From contig CAZAPG010000006.1 of NCBI GenBank assembly GCA_964486935.1, forward strand, positions 62,001-126,000: 64,000 bases of DNA, in the 5' to 3' direction. Numbering within the stretch: the first letter of the stretch is position 1; every line of letters begins with the position of its first letter. Positions 1 through 12,823 of this stretch are shown piece by piece. This DNA is from CAZAPG01 sp964486935. GTDB lineage: Bacteria; Chloroflexota; Anaerolineae; 4572-78; J111. Under the pieces are notes generated by a model that did no database searches, was not told where the DNA came from, and was given only the letters and a program-made list of their open reading frames with translations. The position numbers and the translations under genes are program-made.

Positions 1-545
1 TTGGCTTTGATGAAATCAATTTCGACTACATCCGCTTCCCCTCCGATGGGGATGTGGGGGCTATTGTGTACGAAGAAGAAAACACGCTGGAAACCCGCAC
101 CACGGCCATTAGAGAATTTATGACGCGCATGGCCGAATCGTTGCGACCCACCGGCGTGTTTGTTTCCGCCGATGTATTTGGGTTGACGCTGTGGGTTGTG
201 CCGGATAGCGACATGCGCATCGGCCAGCGGGTTATCGACGTGGCCCCCCAGGTAGATTACCTGGCCCCGATGGTTTACCCCTCAACCTTCATCCCCGGCA
301 ACCTGGGTTACGACAATCCCTCTGCCGAACCTTACGGCGTGGTCTACCGCAGCCAGGAGCAGGCCGAAACCCTGGTGCCGCCTTACGTAAAGGTGCGCCC
401 GTGGCTGCAAGGCTACTGGTACTCGCTGGAGGAGATGCAGCAGCTAAAGCAGGCCGCCATCGACTCTGAGTCAACCGGCTGGTCATGGTGGAACGCCGGC
501 GGCAAGTATGATGATGAGTTGTTTGAACCGGCCCAACCGGAGTAA
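1..545 (+). CDS. Putative glycoside hydrolase, DUF4015 family (3' part)
   Basis: The reading frame is open from the left edge, so the start lies outside the window; about 180 C-terminal residues are present. The text GFDEINFDYIRFPSDG at the very beginning matches the conserved strand of DUF4015 putative glycoside hydrolases, which adopt a TIM-barrel-like fold. Later strands (FVSADVFGLTLW, VDYLAPMVYPS, VRPWLQGYW, GWSWWNAGG) continue the barrel pattern with aromatic residues and conserved Asp. The substrate cannot be told from sequence. It is followed six bases later by a strong hairpin terminator, so it is the last gene of its transcript. Family assignment is fairly sure; enzymatic activity is inferred. 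Confidence 0.8.
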   Translation, partial: GFDEINFDYIRFPSDGDVGAIVYEEENTLETRTTAIREFMTRMAESLRPTGVFVSADVFGLTLWVVPDSDMRIGQRVIDVAPQVDYLAPMVYPSTFIPGNLGYDNPSAEPYGVVYRSQEQAETLVPPYVKVRPWLQGYWYSLEEMQQLKQAAIDSESTGWSWWNAGGKYDDELFEPAQPE

Positions 546-550
546 ATAAA

Positions 551-580
551 AAACGCCCGGCTTCAATACCGGGCGTTTTT
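551..580. terminator. Bidirectional intrinsic terminator between the hydrolase and lon
   Basis: A 10-bp stem (AAACGCCCGG / CCGGGCGTTT) with an 8-nt loop is flanked by A-rich sequence on the left and T-rich sequence on the right, so it can end transcripts from both convergent genes. Confidence 0.9.
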
Positions 581-599
581 TGTGCGTCGATATAAATTT

Positions 600-3110
600 T
601 TAAGTGAGCGCCATCTCCGGCACCGCAGCCGGGCTGGGAACTTCTGCAATCTCATCCCCTGCCTGGCTGGCCGCAACCAGAGCGTGCTGCAATACCTCTT
701 CAATGGTTTCAACCAGGTGAAAGGTCATATCTTTGCGTACATCTTCCGGCACGTCGTCCAGGTCGGCCTCGTTGAGTTTGGGGAAGATGACGGTGGTCAA
801 CCCGGCCCGGCGCGCGGCCAGAATTTTTTGCTTCAGGCCGCCAATGGGTAACACCTGCCCTTGCAGGCTCACCTCGCCGGTCATCCCCACATCAAAGCGA
901 ACCGGACGTTCGGTTAGCAGCGATACCAGCGCCGTAACCATGGTGACGCCCGCCGAAGGGCCGTCTTTGGGAACAGCGCCGGCCGGTACGTGCAGGTGAA
1001 TATCGGCATTGTCAAACATGTCTGAGTTTATCTCCAGCATTGTGGCGTTTGAGCGCACGTAGCTGAGCGCAATTTGGGCGCTTTCTTTCATTACGTCGCC
1101 AAGGTGGCCGGTCAGGGTGAGCCGGTCTTTGCCGGGCATACGGGTGGCTTCTACAAACAGCACATCGCCGCCGACGGCGGTAACGGCCAGCCCCGTGGCC
1201 ACGCCGGCTCGCTCGGTGCGCAGGGCAGCCTCAAAGTGAAATTTAGGCTTGCCCAGGTAGTCGCGCACCTGCTCCGGCTCAATTTTGATAAGCAGTTCTT
1301 TGGGCGGATTCTTTTCATCGTAGGCCGGCAGCTCACCGGCGGCAATTTTGGTGGCAACTTTGCGGGCCACGCGGCCAATTTCGCGCTCCAGGTTGCGCAC
1401 GCCGGCTTCGCGGGTGTAATCGCGGATAATCTGGCGGATAGCGTCTTCGGTAAAATCAATTTCGCCGGCGTGCAGGCCGTTGGCTTTTATCTGGCGCGGA
1501 ATCAGATAGCCTTTGGCAATGGCCAATTTTTCAAACTCGGTGTAGCCGTCAAGCTGAATAATCTCCATCCGGTCGCGTAAGGGTGCGGGGATGGTATCCA
1601 GCGTGTTGGCCGTGGCAATAAACATCACCTTGCTCAGGTCAAAATCCACATCCAGGTAGTGGTCGCGGAAAGCGTAGTTTTGTTGCGGGTCCAGCACTTC
1701 CAGCAGGGCGCTGCTGGGGTCGCCGCGCCAATCTGCGCCAATTTTATCAACTTCATCCAGCATAAACACCGGGTTGCGGCTGCCGGCCCGCTTAAGCGCC
1801 TGAATGATACGCCCCGGCATCGCGCCAATGTAGGTGCGGCGGTGGCCTCTAATTTCGGCTTCGTCGCGCACGCCGCCCAGGCTCATGCGGGTAAATTCTC
1901 GGCCCAGCGAGCGGGCAATGCTGCGGCCCAAACTGGTTTTACCCACGCCGGGCGGCCCCACAAACAGCAATATCGACCCGCCGGCCCGGTCCTGCTCACG
2001 GCCCTCTTCTTCTTCCTGGTCTTCCAGGTTGCGTTCAAGACGCAGCTTGCGTACGGCCAGATATTCCAGAATGCGCTCTTTTACATCTTCCAGGTCGTGG
2101 TGGTCGGTATTGAGTACGTGGCGGGCATGGACAATATCCAGGTTGTCTTCAGTCAGGCTGCTCCAGGGCAGTTCGACCATCCAATCGAGGTAGGTTTGGA
2201 TAACGCCAAATTCGGCTGATTGGGGCTGAAGTTTTTCCATGCGGGCCAGTTCGCGCAGGGCTTCTTTTTTGGGTTCTTCGGGCATGCCGGAGGTCTCGAT
2301 TTTTTGGCGGTACTCTTCAACCAGGGCCTGGTCGTCATCCTCGCCCAACTCTTTTTGGATAGCGCGCAGTTGCTGGCGCAGGTAATACTCACGCTGGGTT
2401 TTATCCAGCTCTTCCTGCGTGTCGGTGCGGATTTGCTGACCAATTTCCAAAATTTCCAACTCGCGGCTCATCAATGTAGCCAGATACGACATCTTTTCGC
2501 GCAGGTTGTCTTCCAGCAGCAGTTTGATCTGGTTATCAAAATCCATGCGCAGGTTAGAAGCGATGGTATAAACAATAACTCTTGGATCTGAGACCTGCTC
2601 TAAAAATTGGCTCACTTCGTTGGGAATCTGCGGCAGGTGCTCTACAATGGCCTGAGATAATTCCAGCAGCCGCCGCCGCAGGGCTTCGATTTCTGTTTCC
2701 CGGCCAGCCTCAACAATATCGGGGACGAGCGAGACTTTGGCTTTGAGAAAGGGGTCGTTTTCGGTCCACTCATCAATTTGAACGCGCTCAACGCCCTGCA
2801 CAATTACCTGCAAGGTGTCGCCTTCGCCGCCGCGCACCACGCGATGAATGCGGGCGACAACTCCTTTTTCATACAGTTGGTCGGGTTCGGGTTCGTCAAG
2901 TTCAGGACGTTTAGAGGTAATAAGCCCTATCAGGCTGCCTTCTTTAACCGCCCACTTTATTAATTTGGTAGAGCGAGGAACCCCAATACTCAGCGGCATA
3001 ATAATAAAGGGAAAGGCCACTGTTCCACGCAGAGGCAAAATGGGGATGGCCTCCTGAATTAATTCTTGGACATTTGTTGGTTCTGTGGAGTCGTCAAGTA
3101 AACTGAACAT
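600..3110 (-). CDS. lon: ATP-dependent protease Lon
   Basis: Homo-oligomeric cytoplasmic AAA+ serine protease that unfolds and degrades damaged and regulatory proteins. The 836-residue product shows the N-terminal LON substrate domain (about 20-220), a coiled middle segment, Walker A GPPGVGKT (385-392), Walker B region VFMLDEVDKIG (about 448-458), and the C-terminal protease domain with catalytic Ser719 in PKDGPSAGVT and the paired Lys near 762 in GGLKQKILAA. An acidic stretch (EDQEEEEGREQDR, about 363-375) just before Walker A is longer than in Escherichia coli Lon (784 residues). The ATG is preceded by GAGGAG with good spacing. It is a single-gene unit, ended by the shared terminator on its 3' side. 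Confidence 0.97.
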   Translation of the reverse strand: MFSLLDDSTEPTNVQELIQEAIPILPLRGTVAFPFIIMPLSIGVPRSTKLIKWAVKEGSLIGLITSKRPELDEPEPDQLYEKGVVARIHRVVRGGEGDTLQVIVQGVERVQIDEWTENDPFLKAKVSLVPDIVEAGRETEIEALRRRLLELSQAIVEHLPQIPNEVSQFLEQVSDPRVIVYTIASNLRMDFDNQIKLLLEDNLREKMSYLATLMSRELEILEIGQQIRTDTQEELDKTQREYYLRQQLRAIQKELGEDDDQALVEEYRQKIETSGMPEEPKKEALRELARMEKLQPQSAEFGVIQTYLDWMVELPWSSLTEDNLDIVHARHVLNTDHHDLEDVKERILEYLAVRKLRLERNLEDQEEEEGREQDRAGGSILLFVGPPGVGKTSLGRSIARSLGREFTRMSLGGVRDEAEIRGHRRTYIGAMPGRIIQALKRAGSRNPVFMLDEVDKIGADWRGDPSSALLEVLDPQQNYAFRDHYLDVDFDLSKVMFIATANTLDTIPAPLRDRMEIIQLDGYTEFEKLAIAKGYLIPRQIKANGLHAGEIDFTEDAIRQIIRDYTREAGVRNLEREIGRVARKVATKIAAGELPAYDEKNPPKELLIKIEPEQVRDYLGKPKFHFEAALRTERAGVATGLAVTAVGGDVLFVEATRMPGKDRLTLTGHLGDVMKESAQIALSYVRSNATMLEINSDMFDNADIHLHVPAGAVPKDGPSAGVTMVTALVSLLTERPVRFDVGMTGEVSLQGQVLPIGGLKQKILAARRAGLTTVIFPKLNEADLDDVPEDVRKDMTFHLVETIEEVLQHALVAASQAGDEIAEVPSPAAVPEMALT

Positions 3111-3341
3111 ATAAGTATTACTCCTCTAGTAGCCCACAGGTTGGATAACTTTTTTAACCCGTGAGCAATTTTTTGGCAGCAAAGTCAATTAGTTTGGTAC
3201 ATTTATCTGGCGGTAATTTGTGTTGCTGCCTGATTATTTATACGTCGGTACAGCCAAAAAGTTCTGATAAGCCAACGATAGTTCTGTGCATTATAGAGAC
3301 ACTCTGTTAGATTAGCGTTAGAATAATAAACCAATTACGGG

Positions 3342-4439
3342 TTATTTATTAACGTTAAACCGAACCACAATGATATCGCCATCGTGAATTTGGTGCTCTT
3401 TGCCCTCCAGCCGTATCTTACCCGCCGACCGCGCTGCCGCGTTTGAACCGGCGGCCATTAAATCATTGTAGCTAACCACCTCAGCGCGAATAAAACCCCG
3501 GGCCAAATCGGTGTGGATAGTACCCGCGCACTCCAGCGCGGTGGCTTCTTTGTGGACTTCCCAGGCGCGCACCTCATCATCGCCCACGGTGAAAAAGACC
3601 ATCCGCCCCAGCAGTTCATAACTTTCTTTAATAATTCGCCCGGCGCTCAATTCGGTCAGGTTGTACTCGTCCATAAACAGCGCCCGGTCTTCTTCGTTGT
3701 CAAGCTGGGCAATGTCCATTTCCAGCCGGCCTTTTACGGCGGTAACATCGCTTTTTTGGTGGGGATAATCAATTTGAGGAGCCGAAGTATCATCGCCCAA
3801 ATTCAACACAATCAGCACCGGTTTGGCGCTGAGAAATTGAAAGCCCCGCAGCCGTTTTTCTTCGTCGGGCGTCAGGTCAAAATCTCTAAGCGGCAATCCC
3901 TGCTCAACATGGGGTTTCAGCCGGCTTAGAATCTCATACTCGTGCTGGTCGTCCTCAAAAGTGGGCAGCGCCTTGCCCTTTCTCAAACTACCTTCCAGCC
4001 GCTCCAGGCGGTTCTCTATCTTACTCAAGTCTGACAGATTCAACTCGGCCTCCAGGCTGGCAATATCGCGGGCGGGGTCAACGTTGCCCAGGGGATGCGG
4101 CGCGGTTTCATCTTCAAACACGCGCACCACATGCAGCAGCGCATCGTTGTTGGCGATGGCGTTCATTAATTCACCGCTCAAACCCACGCTGCGTTTGTCG
4201 TGTTCAGCGCCGCTGCCCAGCCCGGCAATGTCGCTATACTCCACGCGGGCGTAGGTGGTTTTTTTAGGCTGATACATTTCGCTCAGGGCGTCAACGCGCT
4301 CATCGGGTACGGGCACCACGGCACTGTTCACCTGGAACGCGCCGCCGGTGTAGCCGGTGGTGGGCGCGTGGCCGCCGGTCAAGACGTTAAAAATGGTGGT
4401 TTTGCCGCTGTTGGGCAAACCGATAATTCCAATTCGCAT
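3342..4439 (-). CDS. ychF: YchF/OLA1-type P-loop GTPase (Obg-like ATPase)
   Basis: Ribosome-associated P-loop NTPase of the YchF/OLA1 group. The 365-residue product has Walker A GLPNSGKTT near the N terminus, G3 motif DIAGLGSGAE, a central coiled insertion (about 125-205), and a C-terminal TGS-like domain (AGKIRLEGKEHQIHDGDIIVVRFNV). Most YchF proteins read NVGKST in the P-loop and NxxE in G4; here these are NSGKTT and NLGDD, so it may be a divergent paralogue rather than the housekeeping copy. An upstream in-frame ATG exists, but a GAGGGA Shine-Dalgarno sits correctly before the ATG at 4439, which is therefore chosen. Confidence 0.85.
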   Translation of the reverse strand: MRIGIIGLPNSGKTTIFNVLTGGHAPTTGYTGGAFQVNSAVVPVPDERVDALSEMYQPKKTTYARVEYSDIAGLGSGAEHDKRSVGLSGELMNAIANNDALLHVVRVFEDETAPHPLGNVDPARDIASLEAELNLSDLSKIENRLERLEGSLRKGKALPTFEDDQHEYEILSRLKPHVEQGLPLRDFDLTPDEEKRLRGFQFLSAKPVLIVLNLGDDTSAPQIDYPHQKSDVTAVKGRLEMDIAQLDNEEDRALFMDEYNLTELSAGRIIKESYELLGRMVFFTVGDDEVRAWEVHKEATALECAGTIHTDLARGFIRAEVVSYNDLMAAGSNAAARSAGKIRLEGKEHQIHDGDIIVVRFNVNK

Positions 4440-4462
4440 GACAAATTCCCTCATAAACAATT

Positions 4463-4484
4463 GCCCACCGACAGGCCGGTGGGC
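4463..4484. terminator. GC-rich hairpin between the cyclase gene and ychF
   Basis: Inverted repeat GCCCACCG / CGGTGGGC with a 6-nt loop lies between the end of the upstream cyclase gene and the start of ychF. The T-tract on the minus side (AATTGTTT) is poor, so it may be a weak terminator or an mRNA-stabilising hairpin. Confidence 0.5.
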
Positions 4485-4537
4485 ATCTGGTTACTTTTTA
4501 TTCTATCTGATGGAGGGGGATTGTCAACTACAGATTT

Positions 4538-5641
4538 TTAGTTGCCCATTAACAAATAGGTTGAAATTTCTCCCTTGCCTTTCACCGCAATCGTTCCTCG
4601 CGGCTCAAACATATACCGGCCCTGCAGCCGTTGATAGGTGGCCTCTGTAACCTGAATTTGACCCGCCACGCCGTGCGATTCCATCCGGCTGGCCAGGTTG
4701 ACCGTATCGCCCCACAAGTCGTAACTGAATTTTTTCTTGCCGATGACCCCCGCCACCACCGGCCCGGTGTGCAGGCCAATTCGCACTTTAAGCTGGCCGC
4801 CGGCAATAGTGGAAATTTCCCGGCGCAAGTCAAGGGCCGTGTTGGCGGCGGCTTCGGCGTGGTTGGGGTCAGGCATCGGCAGCCCGGCCACGGCCATATA
4901 AGCATCGCCGATGGTTTTGATTTTTTCCAGCCCGTGCCGGTCGGCTAGATGGTCAAACAGGGAAAAGACCTGGTTGAGCATGTTGACCAGTTCCTCCGGC
5001 ATAATTTGGGCCGATAGGCCGGTAAAACCCACAATGTCGGCAAAGAGCACGGTCACATCTTCAAACCGCTCGGCAATGGCCTCCGGCGATTGTTTGAGCC
5101 GGTCGGCCACGGGCCGGGGCAAAATGTTGAGCAGCAGCCGCTCCGATTTTTCCTGCTCCAGTTGAATCAGCTTGTGTTTTTCGGCCAGGTCAATTAATAC
5201 CTGCTCAAGCTGCTGGTTGAGCTGCCGCATTTCCTGTTCGCGGGCTTTGCGCCGGTCGGTTTCCTGTTTCAGCTTTAGGGCCGAGCGCAGCCGGGCCAGC
5301 ATCTCCACCTCGTTGGGCGGCTTGGTTACGTAATCAATGGCGCCGGCGGCAAAGGCCAGCTTCAGGTCATCAGTTTCGGTGCTGCTGGTAACCATAATGA
5401 TGGGGATATCGCGCCGCTCATCCATAGATTTTATCTGGCGGCAGGCTTCGATGCCGTTCATAGCCGGCATGTGCAAATCCATCAAAATCAGGTCGACTCC
5501 GTTGGAGCCGTTTTCTCGCAGCCGCTGCAAGGCTTCGGCGGCGGAGCCGGCCATCATCAAATTGTGGTAGCCTTCTTTTTCCAGCAACGAGGCCAGCGCC
5601 AGCCGCTGCGCGGCAGAGTCATCAACCAGTAAAATATTCAT
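4538..5641 (-). CDS. Response regulator with class III adenylate cyclase output
   Basis: The 367-residue protein joins a CheY-like receiver (1-120, phosphoacceptor Asp55 in LILMDLHMP, Lys in YVTKPPNE), a coiled coil (about 125-180) and a class III nucleotide cyclase domain (about 185-345). The cyclase has both metal Asp (FADIVGF and TIGDAYM) and the Asn/Arg pair NLASRMES. The base-selecting residues are Lys (EKIKTIGD) and Asp (SYDLWGD), the pattern of adenylate rather than guanylate cyclases, so cAMP is the expected product. Start chosen at MNILLVDD because AAGGAGA precedes it. It lies 10 bp downstream of the large hybrid kinase, the likely phosphoryl donor. Confidence 0.93.
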   Translation of the reverse strand: MNILLVDDSAAQRLALASLLEKEGYHNLMMAGSAAEALQRLRENGSNGVDLILMDLHMPAMNGIEACRQIKSMDERRDIPIIMVTSSTETDDLKLAFAAGAIDYVTKPPNEVEMLARLRSALKLKQETDRRKAREQEMRQLNQQLEQVLIDLAEKHKLIQLEQEKSERLLLNILPRPVADRLKQSPEAIAERFEDVTVLFADIVGFTGLSAQIMPEELVNMLNQVFSLFDHLADRHGLEKIKTIGDAYMAVAGLPMPDPNHAEAAANTALDLRREISTIAGGQLKVRIGLHTGPVVAGVIGKKKFSYDLWGDTVNLASRMESHGVAGQIQVTEATYQRLQGRYMFEPRGTIAVKGKGEISTYLLMGN

Positions 5642-5651
5642 GGGGTTCTCC

Positions 5652-10346
<4,695 letters not shown>

Positions 10347-10381
10347 GGGCGTTTTACCTTTCTTTGTAAGTTATTTATTTG

Positions 10382-10460
10382 TAGTTCCACTAATGGCTAA
10401 TTTGTTACAGAGTTGGTCTAAACAATAGAGCTTGAAACGTTTCGGGGTAAAGTGGAACTA
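10382..10460. repeat. Separated 10-bp inverted repeat in a divergent promoter region
   Basis: TAGTTCCACT (10382-10391) and its exact complement AGTGGAACTA (10451-10460) flank the middle of the space between the divergent hybrid kinase and the small HisKA-like gene. The right arm abuts TTCGGGGTAAAGT, a 13-mer that recurs at 31951-31963. Confidence 0.6.
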
Positions 10461-10528
10461 ATTTTATATGACCATCATCAAACCCCTGGCTTTATCACCA
10501 TAACCGAAAAAAATTGAGGAGACAGGTT

Positions 10529-10807
10529 GTGTCTAATGAGCAATTGAATAGAGCTGCGAATAACTCAAAACCATATACTACTAAAGATTTGTTCAATGAG
10601 CCGAAAAAACAGACTGTATTTGACCAGCCTGCTTTAACCGATGACCTGAACAATGTTTTTACAATTATCATTTGCCTGGCTGAGTTGATTCGAGTACATC
10701 CGCGTTTGCCCTCCGAGTTTGAACCGGATTTGAGCCGCATCGTCGCTCAGGCATGGCGGGCAGCCGAGCTGATTCGCCAGTTTTTCGATTGGCAAAGCTA
10801 TGAATAG
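10529..10807 (+). CDS. Stand-alone HisKA-like protein lacking the phosphoacceptor histidine
   Basis: A 92-residue protein whose C-terminal 60 residues follow the dimerisation/phosphotransfer helices of hybrid histidine kinases: TDDLNNVFTIIICLAELI aligns with the usual AHDFNNLLTVILGYAELL, and DLSRIVAQAWRAAELIRQFF with the second helix. The position of the phosphorylated His is Asp, and no ATPase domain follows. The N-terminal 35 residues are polar and unassigned. The GTG start is chosen because AGGAGA lies six bases upstream. It could dimerise with or sequester a kinase, possibly the divergent one; that role is inference. Family resemblance is by eye only. Confidence 0.65.
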   Translation: MSNEQLNRAANNSKPYTTKDLFNEPKKQTVFDQPALTDDLNNVFTIIICLAELIRVHPRLPSEFEPDLSRIVAQAWRAAELIRQFFDWQSYE

Positions 10808-10924
10808 GTTGAGTTGCTGATTCCGGGACAAATTACCAATTGACAACGTCGGTGACTGGGAGTATGCTCATAAAAGCTAAAAAACGGCAGTTTGCTAAAA
10901 ATAACAGATTGCGACAGGCAGGTT

Positions 10925-11635
10925 ATGAGCGAGTCGTTATCCCAGCCAGAACCGTTGTTTGCAGCCTCAAAAACCCCGCCGGAGAGGCCATCTATAAATG
11001 AGATTTTTGAAGATGAGGGCCACTTGCTTGAGGCGCTGCGTTTGGGAGCCGAAGCCGCTTTTATTCAGTTGATAGGTCAATATCACTCGGCGCTGGTTCG
11101 CCTGGCTTTGATGTACGTTTCAAACCACGCTCTGGCCGAAGAGATAGCCCAGGAAACCTGGTTGGCGGTACTACAAGGTATTCATCGCTTTGAAGGTCGT
11201 TCTTCGCTCAAAACCTGGATTTTTAGCATTTTAATAAACCAGGCCAAGAAACGGGCGCAACGAGAAGGGCGACAGATTCCCTTTTCGGCCATGGGGCAGG
11301 CCGACCCCCTGGCCAGTGAGCCATCGGTTGAGCCGGACCGTTTTTTGCCGGCTGATGACCCCCACTGGGCAAATCATTGGGCTATTGTTCCCGATAGCTG
11401 GCAGGATTTGCCGGAAAGCCGGTTGCTCTCGCAGGAAACGCTGACCTATTTGCGGCAGGCCATCAATACTCTGCCGCCAAATCAGCGAGAGGTTATTTCG
11501 CTGCGGGATGTGGAAGGCTGGAGCGCCCCCGAGGTGTGCCAATTGTTGGGCATCAGCGAGGTGAATCAGCGGGTGTTACTGCACCGGGCGCGAGCCAAAG
11601 TGAGGCAAATTCTTGAGGATTACCTGCAAGCTTAA
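10925..11635 (+). CDS. RNA polymerase sigma-70 family factor (ECF type)
   Basis: A 236-residue sigma factor with region 2 (about 45-115: helix with EEIAQETWLAVLQGIHRFEGRSSLKTWIFSILIN) and region 4 (about 185-232: LPPNQREVISLRDVEGWSAPEVCQLLGIS plus RVLLHRARAKVR). Regions 1.2 and 3 are absent, as in ECF factors; the linker between regions 2 and 4 is about 60 residues and acidic/proline-rich. ATG at 10925 is preferred over an upstream TTG. The small zinc-finger protein 20 bp downstream is its likely anti-sigma partner. Target promoters are unknown. Confidence 0.92.
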   Translation: MSESLSQPEPLFAASKTPPERPSINEIFEDEGHLLEALRLGAEAAFIQLIGQYHSALVRLALMYVSNHALAEEIAQETWLAVLQGIHRFEGRSSLKTWIFSILINQAKKRAQREGRQIPFSAMGQADPLASEPSVEPDRFLPADDPHWANHWAIVPDSWQDLPESRLLSQETLTYLRQAINTLPPNQREVISLRDVEGWSAPEVCQLLGISEVNQRVLLHRARAKVRQILEDYLQA

Positions 11636-11655
11636 GCCGGAAATGGAGATTTGCA

Positions 11656-11904
11656 ATGGCAGAACTAACCTGTAAAGAATTGGTTGAGTTGGTAACAGAT
11701 TATTTTGAAGAGCAACTGTCGGAAGCCGAACGGCAGCGCTTTGAGGCGCATCTGGCCCGGTGTGTTGGGTGTCAAAACCATCTGGAGCAAATGCGCCAAA
11801 CCATGAGGCTGTTAGGCAAGTTGACCGAGGAATCCATTGCGCCCGACACCCAACAAGAGCTGCTTCAAGTTTTTAGAAACTGGAAAAGCAAAACCTCCAC
11901 CTGA
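11656..11904 (+). CDS. Anti-sigma factor-like zinc-finger (zf-HC2) protein
   Basis: An 82-residue soluble protein with Cys6, His32, Cys36 and Cys39 (HLARCVGC), the spacing of ZAS/zf-HC2 anti-sigma domains that bind ECF sigma factors. There is no transmembrane helix, so signal sensing must be cytoplasmic (for example by Zn or thiol chemistry) or by another partner. GGAG lies upstream of the ATG. Adjacent position and shared strand with the sigma gene support the pairing; a hairpin terminator follows 28 bp after the stop. Confidence 0.88.
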   Translation: MAELTCKELVELVTDYFEEQLSEAERQRFEAHLARCVGCQNHLEQMRQTMRLLGKLTEESIAPDTQQELLQVFRNWKSKTST

Positions 11905-11931
11905 GCCACCGACCGATTCACATAAACAAAT

Positions 11932-11967
11932 AGCGCCCGACACACATGCTGCGGGCGCTTTTTGTTT
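11932..11967 (+). terminator. Intrinsic terminator of the sigma/anti-sigma unit
   Basis: Stem AGCGCCCG / CGGGCGCT with a 12-nt loop, followed by TTTTTGTTT on the plus strand. Confidence 0.85.
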
Positions 11968-11993
11968 GGGATGGCGGTTGGCGCAGCAACCTG

Positions 11994-12632
11994 TCACCAG
12001 CCGCTTTCCGGCAAGCCGTCAAAGAAATCAACCTGGCCGGTCTCAAGGGAATACTCGGCGCCTACCACCAGCAGCCCATCGCTTTGAATCAGCTGTTCGA
12101 GAATTTGCGAGCCGTGGCGCAGATGGTTGGTGGAGGCGCGAATGTTGGCCCGAACGGCCTGCCGCAGCAGCGCTTCCGGGTTGTGCCGCAGGTCGGTCTC
12201 CAGCAATGTTTCCACGGATGGCCGGATGCGGTCAACAATGGCGCGGAGATTGGGCGAGCGGCTATCTGAAGGGCGCTCAAGTTCTTGCAGGGTGGCCTGT
12301 ACTGCCCCGCACATCGAATGGCCCAGAACCACCACCAGCCGGGTACCGAATTTATCGGCGGCAAACTCGACGCTGCCAACCAGAGAGGGGGCGATGATAT
12401 TGCCGGCCACGCGGATGACAAACAGGTCGCCCAGGCCCTGGTCAAAAATAATTTCTGCCGGCACCCGCGAGTCTGAACAACCGAGAATAATGGCGAACGG
12501 CTCCTGGCCCGCCACCAGCTCGCTGCGGCGTGTCTGGCCGGTGCGGGTGCTGCGGCCCTGAGTTTCGGACACAAAGCGGCGATTCCCGGCTCGCAGCCGC
12601 TCAAGCGCTTCTGTTGCTGAGAATTTTGGCAT
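11994..12632 (-). CDS. Beta-class carbonic anhydrase
   Basis: Zinc enzyme interconverting CO2 and bicarbonate. The 212-residue protein carries the zinc ligands and catalytic dyad of beta carbonic anhydrases: GCSDSRVPAE (Cys, and the Asp-Arg pair) and GHSMCGAV (His and Cys, two residues apart), plus the conserved DLFVIRVAGN segment. No signal peptide, so cytoplasmic. AAGGAG stands eight bases before the ATG. It is convergent with the sigma/anti-sigma unit and not obviously linked with the transporter genes upstream. Confidence 0.95.
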   Translation of the reverse strand: MPKFSATEALERLRAGNRRFVSETQGRSTRTGQTRRSELVAGQEPFAIILGCSDSRVPAEIIFDQGLGDLFVIRVAGNIIAPSLVGSVEFAADKFGTRLVVVLGHSMCGAVQATLQELERPSDSRSPNLRAIVDRIRPSVETLLETDLRHNPEALLRQAVRANIRASTNHLRHGSQILEQLIQSDGLLVVGAEYSLETGQVDFFDGLPESGW

Positions 12633-12823
12633 TTCCTGCTCCTTTTTGTAAGGGTCAACCCGATGTTGAACAATTGTTTATCGCGCAGAGACGCTGAGGC
12701 GCTGAGAAAAAAACAGCAACTACAGAGGGAAATATAACCGGATTATGCCAGCAGTTTGCCGTAATGGAAAATCTCATTGACTTTGGATAGAGGGTGAGTT
12801 GGGAAGAGAATGATTGATGCGTT

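Noticed and set aside
1074..2219. Long antisense frames over lon and similar frames over other GC-rich genes
   Set aside because: They mirror the codon structure of confidently identified genes and have no domain content of their own.
3280..3330. CIRCE-like heat-shock operator upstream of lon
   Set aside because: Short CTAAC/GAGTG words occur, but there is no TTAGCACTC-N9-GAGTGCTAA inverted repeat; the TATAAT at 3290-3295 lacks a good -35.
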